Source: Brevundimonas vesicularis (GTDB lineage: Bacteria > Pseudomonadota > Alphaproteobacteria > Caulobacterales > Caulobacteraceae). From it: a stretch of 64,000 bases of DNA. The position numbers and the translations under genes are program-made. The notes under the pieces are model-generated. The model saw nothing but the letters and a program-made list of their open reading frames with translations, was not told where the DNA came from and searched no databases. The stretch spans positions 2,170,001-2,234,000 of the forward strand of contig NZ_CP115671.1 of assembly GCF_027886425.1 (NCBI RefSeq), in the 5' to 3' direction. Positions within the stretch are counted from its first letter, which is position 1. Each line of letters opens with the position of its first letter. Positions 55,008 through 63,412 of this stretch are shown here, piece after piece.

Positions 55008-56057
55008 TTGGCTCAAGACGATCCGCGATCCGGCAAGCCGGGCAAGCGGGCAACCATCAACGATGTCGCCCGTGAGGCGCAGGTCTCCAAGAAGACCGTC
55101 TCGCGGGTCATCAATCAGTCGCCGTTCGTCAAGGAAGACACGCGCGAAAAGGTCAACGCCGTCATCAAGGCTCTGGGGTTCACGCCTGATCCACAGGCGC
55201 GCGGCCTGGCCTTTCGACGCTCGTTCCTCGTCGGTCTGATCTACGACAACCCCAGCCCGACCTACGTCGTGAACATGCAGCAGGGCGTGCTGGATGCGCT
55301 AAAGGGGTCCGGCCTGGAACTGGTCGTTCATCCTTGTAATCGCAACTCCCCTACACTGCTGGAAGACATCAGGGGCTTCGTCGAGCGCCAACGTCTGTAT
55401 GGCGTCATCATGCCGCCGTCGGTGTCCGAGGACGAACAGGTCATCGACCTGCTGCGTGATCTCGACTGCCCCTATGTTCGCATCGCCTCGGTGGCGTTGG
55501 ATGAACCTCAGGCGATGGTGGTCACCAATGACTGGATCGGCGCGGCTGAGGCGGCGGCGCATCTGGCCGACCTGGGACACAAGCGAATCGGTCTCGTGCG
55601 CGGGCCGGACCTGTTCCGGTCGTCGGCCGTGCGGGGCAAGGGGTTCCTCGACGCTCTGGCCGAGCGCGGAATCCCGCTGGACCCGGCTTACGATTTCAAA
55701 GGCGCCTATACGTTCGAATCAGGTGTGGAGGCGGGCCACGCCCTCTTGGCGCTGGAAACGCCGCCGACCGCGATCTTTACCCTCAACGACGACATGGCCA
55801 TCGGGGTTATGCAGGCGGCGCGAGATCGCGGCCTTGAGTTGCCGCGCGACCTGTCCGTCGTCGGCTTCGATGATCTGCCGATGGCGGCGCGGGTTTGGCC
55901 CAACCTGACTTCGGTGCGCCTGCCGATCCGCGACATGGGACGGATGGCGGCTGAAAAACTGCTGGCGCCGATGCGCGGCGTCGATCCAGCCAAGATGCAG
56001 CAGCCGGAAGTTCGACCGGCCCTGGTGGTGCGCAAGTCGGCAATCCCGGCAAGCTGA
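55008..56057 (+). CDS. LacI-family transcriptional regulator of the pectin locus
   Basis: 349 residues from TTG 55008, supported by AAGGAG seven bases upstream. N-terminal helix-turn-helix ATINDVAREAQVSKKTVSRVIN with the hinge DPQARGLAFRRS, then a periplasmic-binding-like domain (VGLIYDNPSPTYVVNMQQGVLDAL, FTLNDDMAIGVMQAARDRG, VVGFDDLPMAARVWPNLTSV). LacI regulators typically bind CG-centred palindromes, which fits the ACCGGT sites. It is the natural candidate for the regulator of this regulon, the equivalent of KdgR; the inducer is likely a keto-deoxy uronate. Confidence 0.92.
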   Translation: MAQDDPRSGKPGKRATINDVAREAQVSKKTVSRVINQSPFVKEDTREKVNAVIKALGFTPDPQARGLAFRRSFLVGLIYDNPSPTYVVNMQQGVLDALKGSGLELVVHPCNRNSPTLLEDIRGFVERQRLYGVIMPPSVSEDEQVIDLLRDLDCPYVRIASVALDEPQAMVVTNDWIGAAEAAAHLADLGHKRIGLVRGPDLFRSSAVRGKGFLDALAERGIPLDPAYDFKGAYTFESGVEAGHALLALETPPTAIFTLNDDMAIGVMQAARDRGLELPRDLSVVGFDDLPMAARVWPNLTSVRLPIRDMGRMAAEKLLAPMRGVDPAKMQQPEVRPALVVRKSAIPAS

Positions 56058-56096
56058 GTCGGGTCGGCGCGCGTGATCGCGCGCCGACCCGACTCA
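56055..56096. terminator. Perfect 19-bp hairpin whose arms include both stop codons
   Basis: TGAGTCGGGTCGGCGCGCG pairs perfectly with CGCGCGCCGACCCGACTCA around loop TGAT. The first three bases are the LacI stop TGA and the last three the complement of the isomerase stop TGA. There is no T-run. Confidence 0.7.
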
Positions 56097-56756
56097 GGCC
56101 GTTTCGAGCGCAGGCTTGGCGGCGAGAACGCCCTTCAGATAGTCGCGAATGCCTTCGTCGGTGGCGTTGGCGAAGAAGTAGTCCTGGAATTTCTCGCCGG
56201 CGATGGCGGCCTTCAGCAAGTCCTGGTCCATCGTCTTCAGAACCGTCAGCATGTCGTGGCAGGTCACCGACTTCAGGTCGCTGAGCACGCCGCGATTCTT
56301 GCGCATGATCTCGGCGCGTTCCTTGGGATAGCCCAGGCCCCGCTCGCCCTCGAACAGCTTGCGATACACGTCCTGCAGATTCAGTTCAGCAGCCCAGCCG
56401 AAGCCCTTGGCATAGGGCATCGAGATGGCGTTGCCATCGTTGATCTGGCCGAACAGGAAGGCGTCGGTCGGGTCGATCACCAAACCGCAGAAGACGCCCG
56501 GCATGCTGTTGCAGGCCAGCATCGAGCCCATGCCGGTTCCGCAGCCGGTGACGACGAAATCGGCTGCGCCGGAGTTCAGCAGGATGCCGGTCAGCACGCC
56601 GTTCATGACGTAGGTCAGCGAGGCCTTGTCCTCGGCCGCATACATTCCATAGTGGAAGACTTCATGGCCCAGTGGTTCGGCGACGGCCGTTAGCGCCGCA
56701 TGCACCGTTTCGCTTTTGGCGGCCTGGCTGTTTTCGATGATGAGAGCGATCTTCAT
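56094..56756 (-). CDS. RpiB/LacA/LacB-family sugar isomerase
   Basis: 220 residues, longer than RpiB (about 150). The RpiB active-site region is visible in VVTGCGTGMGSMLACNSMPGVF with the catalytic Cys and the phosphate-loop glycines, then GLVIDPTDAFLFGQINDGNAISMPYAKGFG. After that comes an extra helical tail (VYRKLFEGERGLGYPKERAEI). Enzymes of this shape include uronate isomerases of the DhuI type. ATG 56756 is chosen. It is divergent from kduI with a shared ACCGGT site. Confidence 0.85.
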   Translation of the reverse strand: MKIALIIENSQAAKSETVHAALTAVAEPLGHEVFHYGMYAAEDKASLTYVMNGVLTGILLNSGAADFVVTGCGTGMGSMLACNSMPGVFCGLVIDPTDAFLFGQINDGNAISMPYAKGFGWAAELNLQDVYRKLFEGERGLGYPKERAEIMRKNRGVLSDLKSVTCHDMLTVLKTMDQDLLKAAIAGEKFQDYFFANATDEGIRDYLKGVLAAKPALETA

Positions 56757-56833
56757 GGGGAAATCCTCAAGACGGTGGCGAAGCGATGCCGACATATGTG
56801 GCCGGCATTGTTCTAATCGATTGCATCATTATA

Positions 56834-56847
56834 TGACACCGGTTACC
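56834..56847. promoter_or_regulatory. Operator-like ACCGGT site between isomerase and kduI genes
   Basis: TGACACCGGTTACC (reverse complement GGTAACCGGTGTCA) in the 160-base divergent region, so it can serve both directions. Confidence 0.7.
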
Positions 56848-56916
56848 TAGTCTACAGAAGGACGGGCGCAAGATCCGTTTCGGTGGCTCGCGCTGCGAGT
56901 TCGCAGGGAGACCGGC

Positions 56917-57774
56917 ATGTACGACCCCATGTACGACAAAGTCTATCAGGCCACCCATCCCGACATGATGGACGGGGCCTCGAACCAGCAGCTGCGCGAT
57001 CGCTATCTGATCCAGGGCCTGTTCGTTCCGGGCAAAATCAGCCTGAACTACTCCCACCACGAGCGCATGATCATCGGCGGCGCGACCCCGGCTGAGACCG
57101 CCCTGAACCTGCCCACGCAGTCGGAGCCACCCTCCTTGGCCGGCGCGCCCTTCCTGCAGGCCCGTGAACTGGGCGTGGTCAATATCGGCGGCCCCGGTTC
57201 GATCACGGTGGATGGTGAAACTATCGAACTGGGCTTCCGTGACGGCCTGTATGTGCCGATGGGATCGAGCGAAGTCAGCTTCGCCTCGAACAACCCCGCC
57301 GAGCCGGCGAAATTCTATCTGGTCGCCACACCCGCCCACGCCCGCTACGACCTGACAAAGATATCGATCGACGAGGCCGTGCCGCTGGACATGGGCGCGC
57401 TGGAGACGTCGAACGAACGGACCATCTACCAGTATGTCGTGCCGGCGAAGGTGAAGTCCTGCCAGTTACTGCTGGGCGTGACGGTGCTGAAGCCCGGCTC
57501 GGTGTGGAACACCATGCCGCCTCACATTCATGACCGCCGCTCGGAAGCCTATCTGTATTTCGGTCTAGGCGGAGACGACCGAGTCTTTCACTTCATGGGC
57601 GAACCGGACAAGTCGCGCCACATCGTCATTGCCGAAGGGGAGGCCGTGATCTGCCCGCCGTGGTCGATCCATACCGGCGCAGGCACTTCGAACTACACCT
57701 TCATCTGGGGCATGGGCGGCGAGAACCTCGACTACACCGACATGTACAAACTCGACATCTGCCAGCTGAAGTAA
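56917..57774 (+). CDS. kduI: 5-dehydro-4-deoxy-D-glucuronate isomerase
   Basis: 285 residues, cupin-type zinc enzyme. Converts the unsaturated-uronate product 5-keto-4-deoxyuronate into 2,5-diketo-3-deoxygluconate. Motifs: [27 protein letters not shown], the metal-binding [18 protein letters not shown] with two His and Glu, and a later His in [24 protein letters not shown]. Strong AGGGAG ribosome-binding site. First gene of kduI-kduD-kdgK. Confidence 0.95.
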   Translation: MYDPMYDKVYQATHPDMMDGASNQQLRDRYLIQGLFVPGKISLNYSHHERMIIGGATPAETALNLPTQSEPPSLAGAPFLQARELGVVNIGGPGSITVDGETIELGFRDGLYVPMGSSEVSFASNNPAEPAKFYLVATPAHARYDLTKISIDEAVPLDMGALETSNERTIYQYVVPAKVKSCQLLLGVTVLKPGSVWNTMPPHIHDRRSEAYLYFGLGGDDRVFHFMGEPDKSRHIVIAEGEAVICPPWSIHTGAGTSNYTFIWGMGGENLDYTDMYKLDICQLK

Positions 57775-57796
57775 TCAGGACAAGAGGAAGAAAAGC

Positions 57797-58555
57797 ATGA
57801 GCAATCCATTCGACCTGACCGGCAAGGTCGCGCTGGTGACCGGCGGCAATGTGGGCCTGGGCCAAGGCATCGCCCTGGCTTTGGCTGAGGCGGGCGCCGA
57901 CATCGTCTCGGTCGCCCTGTCGGAGTCTGACGACACGGTCGCCAAGGTGCAGGCGATGGGCCGTCGCGCCCACGCCATCAGCGCCGACCTGACCTCGATC
58001 GAGCCGGTCGATCGCGTGGTACAGGAAGCTCTGGCCGCCATGGGCCGGATCGATATCCTGGTGAACAACGCCGGCCTGATCCGCCGCGCCGACGCCGTGG
58101 ACTTCACCGAGGCCGACTGGGACCTGGTGATGAACATCAACCTGAAGACCGTCTTCTTCATGAGCCAGGCGGTGGCGCGCCTGTTCATCAAACAGGGCGA
58201 CGGGGGCAAGATCATCAACATCGCCTCCATGCTGTCCTTCCAGGGCGGGATCCGCGTGCCGTCTTATACCGCGTCAAAGTCGGGCGTCGCCGGCCTGACC
58301 AAGCTGATGGCCAACGAATGGGCGCCGCACCGCATCACCGCCAACGCCATCGCCCCCGGCTATTTCGCCACCGCCAACACCCAGGCCCTGCGCGAGGACC
58401 CGGTCCGTTCGTCCGAGATCCTGGGCCGTATCCCGGCCGGGCGCTGGGGCGAGCCGTCGGACCTGGGCGGCGCGGCCGTCTTCCTGGCCAGCCGGGCCTC
58501 CGACTATGTCCAGGGCGCCATCCTGCCGGTCGACGGCGGCTGGCAGGCGCGCTGA
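57797..58555 (+). CDS. kduD: 2-dehydro-3-deoxy-D-gluconate 5-dehydrogenase
   Basis: 252 residues, short-chain dehydrogenase. Reduces 2,5-diketo-3-deoxygluconate to 2-keto-3-deoxygluconate (KDG). Cofactor motif TGGNVGLGQGIA, NNAG, catalytic Ser and Tyr-x-x-x-Lys in ASMLSFQGGIRVPSYTASKSG, and the KduD-like end VQGAILPVDGGWQAR. It lies 22 bases after kduI. Confidence 0.95.
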   Translation: MSNPFDLTGKVALVTGGNVGLGQGIALALAEAGADIVSVALSESDDTVAKVQAMGRRAHAISADLTSIEPVDRVVQEALAAMGRIDILVNNAGLIRRADAVDFTEADWDLVMNINLKTVFFMSQAVARLFIKQGDGGKIINIASMLSFQGGIRVPSYTASKSGVAGLTKLMANEWAPHRITANAIAPGYFATANTQALREDPVRSSEILGRIPAGRWGEPSDLGGAAVFLASRASDYVQGAILPVDGGWQAR

Positions 58556-58576
58556 TCCGAGGCTAGCGTTGCGATC

Positions 58577-59620
58577 ATGACCCAGGCTGCATCTTCCCGC
58601 CGCATCCTCTGCTTCGGCGAGATGCTGCTGCGGTTTTCGCCCAACGCCAACGAACTGCTGATGCAGTCGCCTGCCCTGACCGTGCGTCCCGCCGGCGCCG
58701 AGGCCAATGTCGCCGTGTCGCTGGCTCGCTTCGGCGCGCCGGTGACGATGGCCACGGTCCTGGCCGACAACGCACTGGGCCGCGGCGTGCGCGACGAAGT
58801 GCGCAAGCACGGGGTCGACGCCTCTCAGGTCGTCTTCAAACCCGGCCGCATGGGTCTGTATTTCCTGACGCCGGGCGCTGTGCGTCGTCCGTCGGAAGTC
58901 CTTTATGACCGCGCCGGATCGGCCTTCGTCGAACATGTCGATACGGCCTTCGACTGGGACCAACTTCTGGACGGCGTCGAATGGCTGCACGCCTCGGGCG
59001 TGACGCCGGCGACGGGACCCAACGGCTCGGCCGCCGCCGTCGCTATAATCGAGGCCGCCGCCCGCAAGGGCGTCAAAGTCAGCTATGACGGCAACTTCCG
59101 CGGCAAGTTGTGGGAACAATGGGATGGCGATCCCCCGGCCACGCTCGGCAAGATGCTGGCCGGCGCCACGGTCGCCTTCGCCGACGACCGCGATTTCGCC
59201 CTGGTTCTGAAGACGACGTTCGACAGCCCCGACCCGGCTGTGCGTCGTCGTGAGGCCGCCAAGGCCGCCTTCGCCACCTTCCCGCGCCTGCAACGCATCG
59301 GCTGCACCCTGCGCGTTCAGGATAGCGTCGCCGATCAGGCCTTGTCGGCGGTCATGCTGACGCGCAATGGGGTAGAAGTGATCGAAACCAGAGCCGAGGC
59401 CATTCACATGGCTGGCGTCGTGGACCGGGTCGGCGGCGGCGACGCCTTCGCCTCCGGCGTGCTGTTCGGCCTGTGGAGCGGCTGGTCGGATCAGGAGGCC
59501 CTCGACTTTGGCCTCGCCGCCGCCGGCTTGAAACACTCGGTCCCTGGCGACTTCAACCTGTTCTCCGCCGACGATGTGCGCGCCGCTATGGGCGACGGCG
59601 GGTTCGATATCCGCCGCTGA
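58577..59620 (+). CDS. kdgK: 2-keto-3-deoxygluconate kinase
   Basis: 347 residues, PfkB-type kinase. Phosphorylates KDG to KDPG, which an aldolase (not in the window) splits into pyruvate and glyceraldehyde 3-phosphate. Marks: CFGEMLLRFSPNANELLMQ, RPAGAEANVAVSLARFG and the catalytic Asp in DRVGGGDAFASGVLFGL. It lies 21 bases after kduD and is followed by a terminator. Confidence 0.94.
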   Translation: MTQAASSRRILCFGEMLLRFSPNANELLMQSPALTVRPAGAEANVAVSLARFGAPVTMATVLADNALGRGVRDEVRKHGVDASQVVFKPGRMGLYFLTPGAVRRPSEVLYDRAGSAFVEHVDTAFDWDQLLDGVEWLHASGVTPATGPNGSAAAVAIIEAAARKGVKVSYDGNFRGKLWEQWDGDPPATLGKMLAGATVAFADDRDFALVLKTTFDSPDPAVRRREAAKAAFATFPRLQRIGCTLRVQDSVADQALSAVMLTRNGVEVIETRAEAIHMAGVVDRVGGGDAFASGVLFGLWSGWSDQEALDFGLAAAGLKHSVPGDFNLFSADDVRAAMGDGGFDIRR

Positions 59621-59645
59621 GACTGCTAACATTGAGATTGTGTGG

Positions 59646-59677
59646 AGGCCGCGTGGGGAAGTCCATGCGGCCTTTTT
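59646..59677 (+). terminator. Terminator after kdgK
   Basis: AGGCCGCGTGG / CCATGCGGCCT (11 bp, one G-U pair), 6-base loop, then TTTTT. Confidence 0.88.
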
Positions 59678-59696
59678 CAATGGCGCCATAGGGCTA

Positions 59697-59710
59697 GGAA
59701 ACCGGTGTCA
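59697..59710. promoter_or_regulatory. Operator-like ACCGGT site before the pectate lyase gene
   Basis: GGAAACCGGTGTCA, 70 bases before the pectate lyase start and directly after the kdgK terminator. Confidence 0.7.
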
Positions 59711-59779
59711 ATCATGCTTCAGTGATGGTTCGAAACGGTCAGAAGAAACCGTGCGAGAGAGGTCACACCAGGAGTTTCC

Positions 59780-61423
59780 ATGTCCGTCACGTCCATGAAC
59801 CGCCGCGCCTTGCTGGCCGCCGGCGCCGCCGCCACCTTCGTCGCCGCTTCAGGGCCCGTCCTGGCCCAGGCGTCGCCAGAGCGCGCCGCCATTCTGGACA
59901 CCATGAAGCGCGCCGCTCGGTTCATGAGCGAAGAGGCCGCCGTCGAGGGCGGATACGTTTGGCAATATCTGCCTGACTTTTCGCGCCGTTGGGGCGAGCT
60001 TGAGGCCAACCCGACCATGATCTGGGTCCAACCGCCGGGCACCGCGACCGTGGGCCATCTGTTCCTTGACGCCTATCATGCCACCGGTGACGAGTTTTAC
60101 TATGAAGCGGCCAAGAAGGCTGCAGACGCCCTGATCAGGGGTCAGCACCCGCTGGGCGGTTGGAACTATGTGATCGACACCGCCGGCGAAGAGTCCCTGA
60201 AGCAGTGGTACGGTACGGTCGCCGCCAACGCGTGGCGATTGGAGGAATTCCATCACTACTACGGCAACGCGACATTCGACGACGCGGGAACAGCCGAGGC
60301 GTCGCAACTGTTGCTGCGGATCTACCTTGAGAAGAAGGATCGCAAATATCTGGCGCCGCTGAACAAGGCGATCAGCTTCGTGCTGGAGAGCCAGTACGAG
60401 AACGGCGGCTGGCCCCAGCGCTATCCGTTCGTCGAGAACGGCGGCCTGCACGGCCATGCGGACTATACGCCCTACATCACCTTCAACGACGACGTGGCCG
60501 GCGAGAACCTGGAGTTCCTGATTTACGCCTATCACGGCCTGGCGCGGAACGGTCGGGGCGATGCGAGGATTCTGGACGCCATCAATCGCGGCATGGACAT
60601 CTTCGTAAAGACCCAGCAGCCGCAGCCGCAACCGGCCTGGGGCCTGCAACATTTCCCCGACACGCTGAAGCCGGCGGGCGCCCGGACGATCGAGCCGCAA
60701 GCCTTTGTCACCCACACGACCGGCACCAACATCAAGTCGATGATGGGCTTCTATCGCCTGACCGGGGACCGGAAATATCTGGCCCGCCTGCCCGAGGCGA
60801 TGGACTGGCTGGATCAGGTCGCGGCCAAGCCGCCGCTGAACACGCCGGGCCGCACGCACCCGACCTTCATCCTGGAAGGCGCCAACACCCCGATCTACAT
60901 CCACCGGCGCGGGTCCAACATCGCCAACGGCCAGTACTACGCCGACAACAACCCCACCAATCTGATCGTCCACTATGGCTCGTTCCGCAATGTGGACACC
61001 CCGGCCCTGCGCGCCGAATACGCGCGTCTGTCGGCCATGCCGGTCGATGACGCCACGCGCGGTTCGCCGCTGAAGGCTCGCCCCGGCTCGCTGAACCTGC
61101 CCAAGTACTTCACGCTTCAGGATGTGGACGTGTGGGACATGTCCAGCGACGCTCGTCGCCCGACCGCGCCTCACGCCGGTCGCGCGGCCGAAGTCATGGC
61201 CGGGCTGAATGCGCGCGGCTATTGGCCCACGCCGCTGACAACGACGTCGAACCCGTACAAGGGCCCTTCCCCCACCGCCATCACCGGCGGTGAATATCAG
61301 ATGACCCGCGTCGGCGACCTGTGGGATACCTCGCCGTACAATACTGACTTCCCGGTCGAGGGCGTCTCCACCTCAGTCTTCATCCGCAACATGGGCGACC
61401 TGATCGAGTCGTTGGGGGCTTAG
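59780..61423 (+). CDS. Secreted pectate lyase, polysaccharide lyase family 10
   Basis: 547 residues. A signal peptide with an Arg pair (MNRRALLAAGAAATFVAASGPVLAQ after five leading residues) is followed by a mostly helical catalytic domain: LGGWNYVID, ESQYENGGWPQRYPFVENGGLHGHADYTPYITFNDDV and THTTGTNIKSMMGFYRLTGD. These match PL10, which cleaves polygalacturonate by calcium-dependent beta-elimination to give unsaturated ends, the input for kduI. ATG 59780 has AGGAG six bases upstream. Confidence 0.88.
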   Translation: MSVTSMNRRALLAAGAAATFVAASGPVLAQASPERAAILDTMKRAARFMSEEAAVEGGYVWQYLPDFSRRWGELEANPTMIWVQPPGTATVGHLFLDAYHATGDEFYYEAAKKAADALIRGQHPLGGWNYVIDTAGEESLKQWYGTVAANAWRLEEFHHYYGNATFDDAGTAEASQLLLRIYLEKKDRKYLAPLNKAISFVLESQYENGGWPQRYPFVENGGLHGHADYTPYITFNDDVAGENLEFLIYAYHGLARNGRGDARILDAINRGMDIFVKTQQPQPQPAWGLQHFPDTLKPAGARTIEPQAFVTHTTGTNIKSMMGFYRLTGDRKYLARLPEAMDWLDQVAAKPPLNTPGRTHPTFILEGANTPIYIHRRGSNIANGQYYADNNPTNLIVHYGSFRNVDTPALRAEYARLSAMPVDDATRGSPLKARPGSLNLPKYFTLQDVDVWDMSSDARRPTAPHAGRAAEVMAGLNARGYWPTPLTTTSNPYKGPSPTAITGGEYQMTRVGDLWDTSPYNTDFPVEGVSTSVFIRNMGDLIESLGA

Positions 61424-61441
61424 GACTTTCGAAGATGTGCT

Positions 61442-61468
61442 TTATCCCCGCTTTCGTGGCGGGGATAA
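61442..61468. terminator. Hairpin between pectate lyase and lldD
   Basis: TTATCCCCGC / GCGGGGATAA, perfect 10-bp stem with a 7-base loop, between convergent genes; no T-run. Confidence 0.6.
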
Positions 61469-61483
61469 CGCACTGATCCTGTG

Positions 61484-62617
61484 TCAAATCGCCAGCATCT
61501 CTCGGGTGATGCCCGTTACCGATTTGGCGCCGGTCAGGGTCATGGCGACGCGTATTTCCTTTTCGAACAGATCCAGCAGGTTTTCGACCCCCGCTTGGCC
61601 CTTCGCCGCCAGGGCGTAGATGAAGGCCCGGCCCAGCAGGACAGCGTCGGCGCCCAGGGCGATGGCGCGGACCACGTCCAGACCGTTGCGGATGCCGGAA
61701 TCCACCAGAATCTTCAGCTCGCCCTGCACCGCGTTGGCGATGGCGGGCAGAGCGCAGGCAGACGACAGCACTCCATCCAACTGACGCCCGCCGTGGTTCG
61801 ACACCACGATGCCGTCTGCGCCGAAGCTGACGGCGTCGCGGGCGTCCTGCGGATCCAGGATGCCCTTGATGATCATCGGCCCGTCCCAGAAATCGCGGAT
61901 CCATTGCAGATCCTTCCACGAAATCGACGGATCGAAGTTGTTCGCCAGCCAACCGATGTAGTCGGCCAGGCCCGTCGGCTTGCCCAGATAGGCCGAGACA
62001 TTGCCGAGGTCGTGCGGCGTGCCGCGCACCCCGACGTCCCAGGCCCAGGCCGGATGGGTCATGGCCTGGACCATGCGGCGAATCTCAGCATTGGGCCCGC
62101 TCATGCCCGAATGGGCGTCACGGTAGCGAGCGCCCGGCGTCGGCATATCGACGGTGAAGACCAGGGTCTTCACCCCCTCCGCCTTGGCCCGTTCCAGCGC
62201 ATTCCTCATGAAGCCGCGATCGCGCAGCACATAGAGCTGGAACCACATGGGCCGGTCGATGGCCGGCGCGACCTCCTCAATCGGGCAGACAGACACGGTC
62301 GACATCGTGAACGGCACGCCGCGCAAGGCCGCCGCCTTGGCCGCCTGGACCTCGCCCCTGCGCGCATACATGCCGGTCAGCCCTACGGGCCCCAGGATGA
62401 TCGGCAGGCGCAGGGTCTCGTCGAACAGCTTCGTCTCAAGGCTGAGACTGGTCATGTCCTGTAGCACGCGCTGGCGAAGCGCGATGGCCTGCCAGTCCTC
62501 GACGTTGCGACGCAGGGTTTGTTCGGCATAGGCGCCGCCGTCGATGTAATGAAACAAGAAGGGCGGCAGCTTGCGCCGCGCCGCTTCCCGATAATCGCTC
62601 GGCGACGAAATGATCAC
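61484..62617 (-). CDS. lldD: FMN-dependent L-lactate dehydrogenase / alpha-hydroxy-acid oxidase
   Basis: 377 residues. Oxidises L-lactate to pyruvate, passing electrons to the respiratory chain. Marks: [57 protein letters not shown] with the FMN Lys, catalytic His in [12 protein letters not shown] and [27 protein letters not shown]. It starts 9 bases after the SDR stop, so both belong to one transcript. Confidence 0.92.
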   Translation of the reverse strand: MIISSPSDYREAARRKLPPFLFHYIDGGAYAEQTLRRNVEDWQAIALRQRVLQDMTSLSLETKLFDETLRLPIILGPVGLTGMYARRGEVQAAKAAALRGVPFTMSTVSVCPIEEVAPAIDRPMWFQLYVLRDRGFMRNALERAKAEGVKTLVFTVDMPTPGARYRDAHSGMSGPNAEIRRMVQAMTHPAWAWDVGVRGTPHDLGNVSAYLGKPTGLADYIGWLANNFDPSISWKDLQWIRDFWDGPMIIKGILDPQDARDAVSFGADGIVVSNHGGRQLDGVLSSACALPAIANAVQGELKILVDSGIRNGLDVVRAIALGADAVLLGRAFIYALAAKGQAGVENLLDLFEKEIRVAMTLTGAKSVTGITREMLAI

Positions 62618-62626
62618 GGCTTGGCC

Positions 62627-63388
62627 TTACTGAAAGTTGGCGAAAGCGCCGCCGTCCACCAGCAGCGCCGCACCGGACATATAACCCGCCATGTCCGAGG
62701 CCAAAAAGGCGACGACGGACGCGATGTCCTCGGGCCGGCCCAGACGCCCCAGCGGAATGCGGCCCTCCATATATTCGCGCTTCTTCGGATCGGCGAGGTC
62801 ATCCTTGTTGATGTCGGTGGCGATGGTGCCCGGCAGGACCGAGTTGCACCGGATGCTGTGGCGGCCCAGGGCGACGGCGCAGGACTGCATCAGGCTGTGC
62901 ACTCCTGCTTTGGTCGGGGTGTAATGGGTCTGCATCTCGCCGCCGACCAGGGCCGAGATCGAGCTGATGGCGACGATAGCGCCACCCTCCCCCTGTTTGA
63001 CCATCTGATTGGCCGCCGCCTGCACCATGTAATAGGCGCCGTGAAGATTGACCTCCATCGTCCGGCGCAGGGTCTCGACCGGCATATCGAGGAAGGCGTG
63101 GAACGGACAGATGCCAGCGTTCGAGACGAATATATCAACCCGGCCCAGCGCCTGAACGGCGGCGGCGACGAAGGCTGCGGCGCTCTCGGGCTGGGCCACG
63201 TCGCCGTTGACGGCGATGGCCCGGCGGCCCAGCGCCTCGATCTCGGCGACCACCTCGGCGGCGGCCGTCTCGTCTCGGAAGGTATTCAAGGCGACATCCG
63301 CCCCCTGGCGTGCAGCTTCGATCGCCGTCGCCCGTCCGATACCCCGCGATGCGCCCGTGATCAGGACGACCTTGTTCTCTAGCAGCAT
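62627..63388 (-). CDS. SDR oxidoreductase, probable L-rhamnose 1-dehydrogenase
   Basis: 253 residues. SDR marks TGASRGIGRATA, SNAG and catalytic Ser...Tyr-x-x-x-Lys in SSISALVGGEMQTHYTPTKAG. The stretches NAGICPFHAFLDMP, MQTHYTPTKAGVHSLMQSCAVALG and RCNSVLPGTIATDINKDDL closely match, from memory, the L-rhamnose dehydrogenases of the non-phosphorylating pathway in Sphingomonas and Azotobacter. That pathway ends in pyruvate plus L-lactate, and lldD is the next gene, which supports the assignment. Confidence 0.82.
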   Translation of the reverse strand: MLLENKVVLITGASRGIGRATAIEAARQGADVALNTFRDETAAAEVVAEIEALGRRAIAVNGDVAQPESAAAFVAAAVQALGRVDIFVSNAGICPFHAFLDMPVETLRRTMEVNLHGAYYMVQAAANQMVKQGEGGAIVAISSISALVGGEMQTHYTPTKAGVHSLMQSCAVALGRHSIRCNSVLPGTIATDINKDDLADPKKREYMEGRIPLGRLGRPEDIASVVAFLASDMAGYMSGAALLVDGGAFANFQ

Positions 63389-63412
63389 GCGGGCTCCGGC
63401 GGTGGCACGGTT

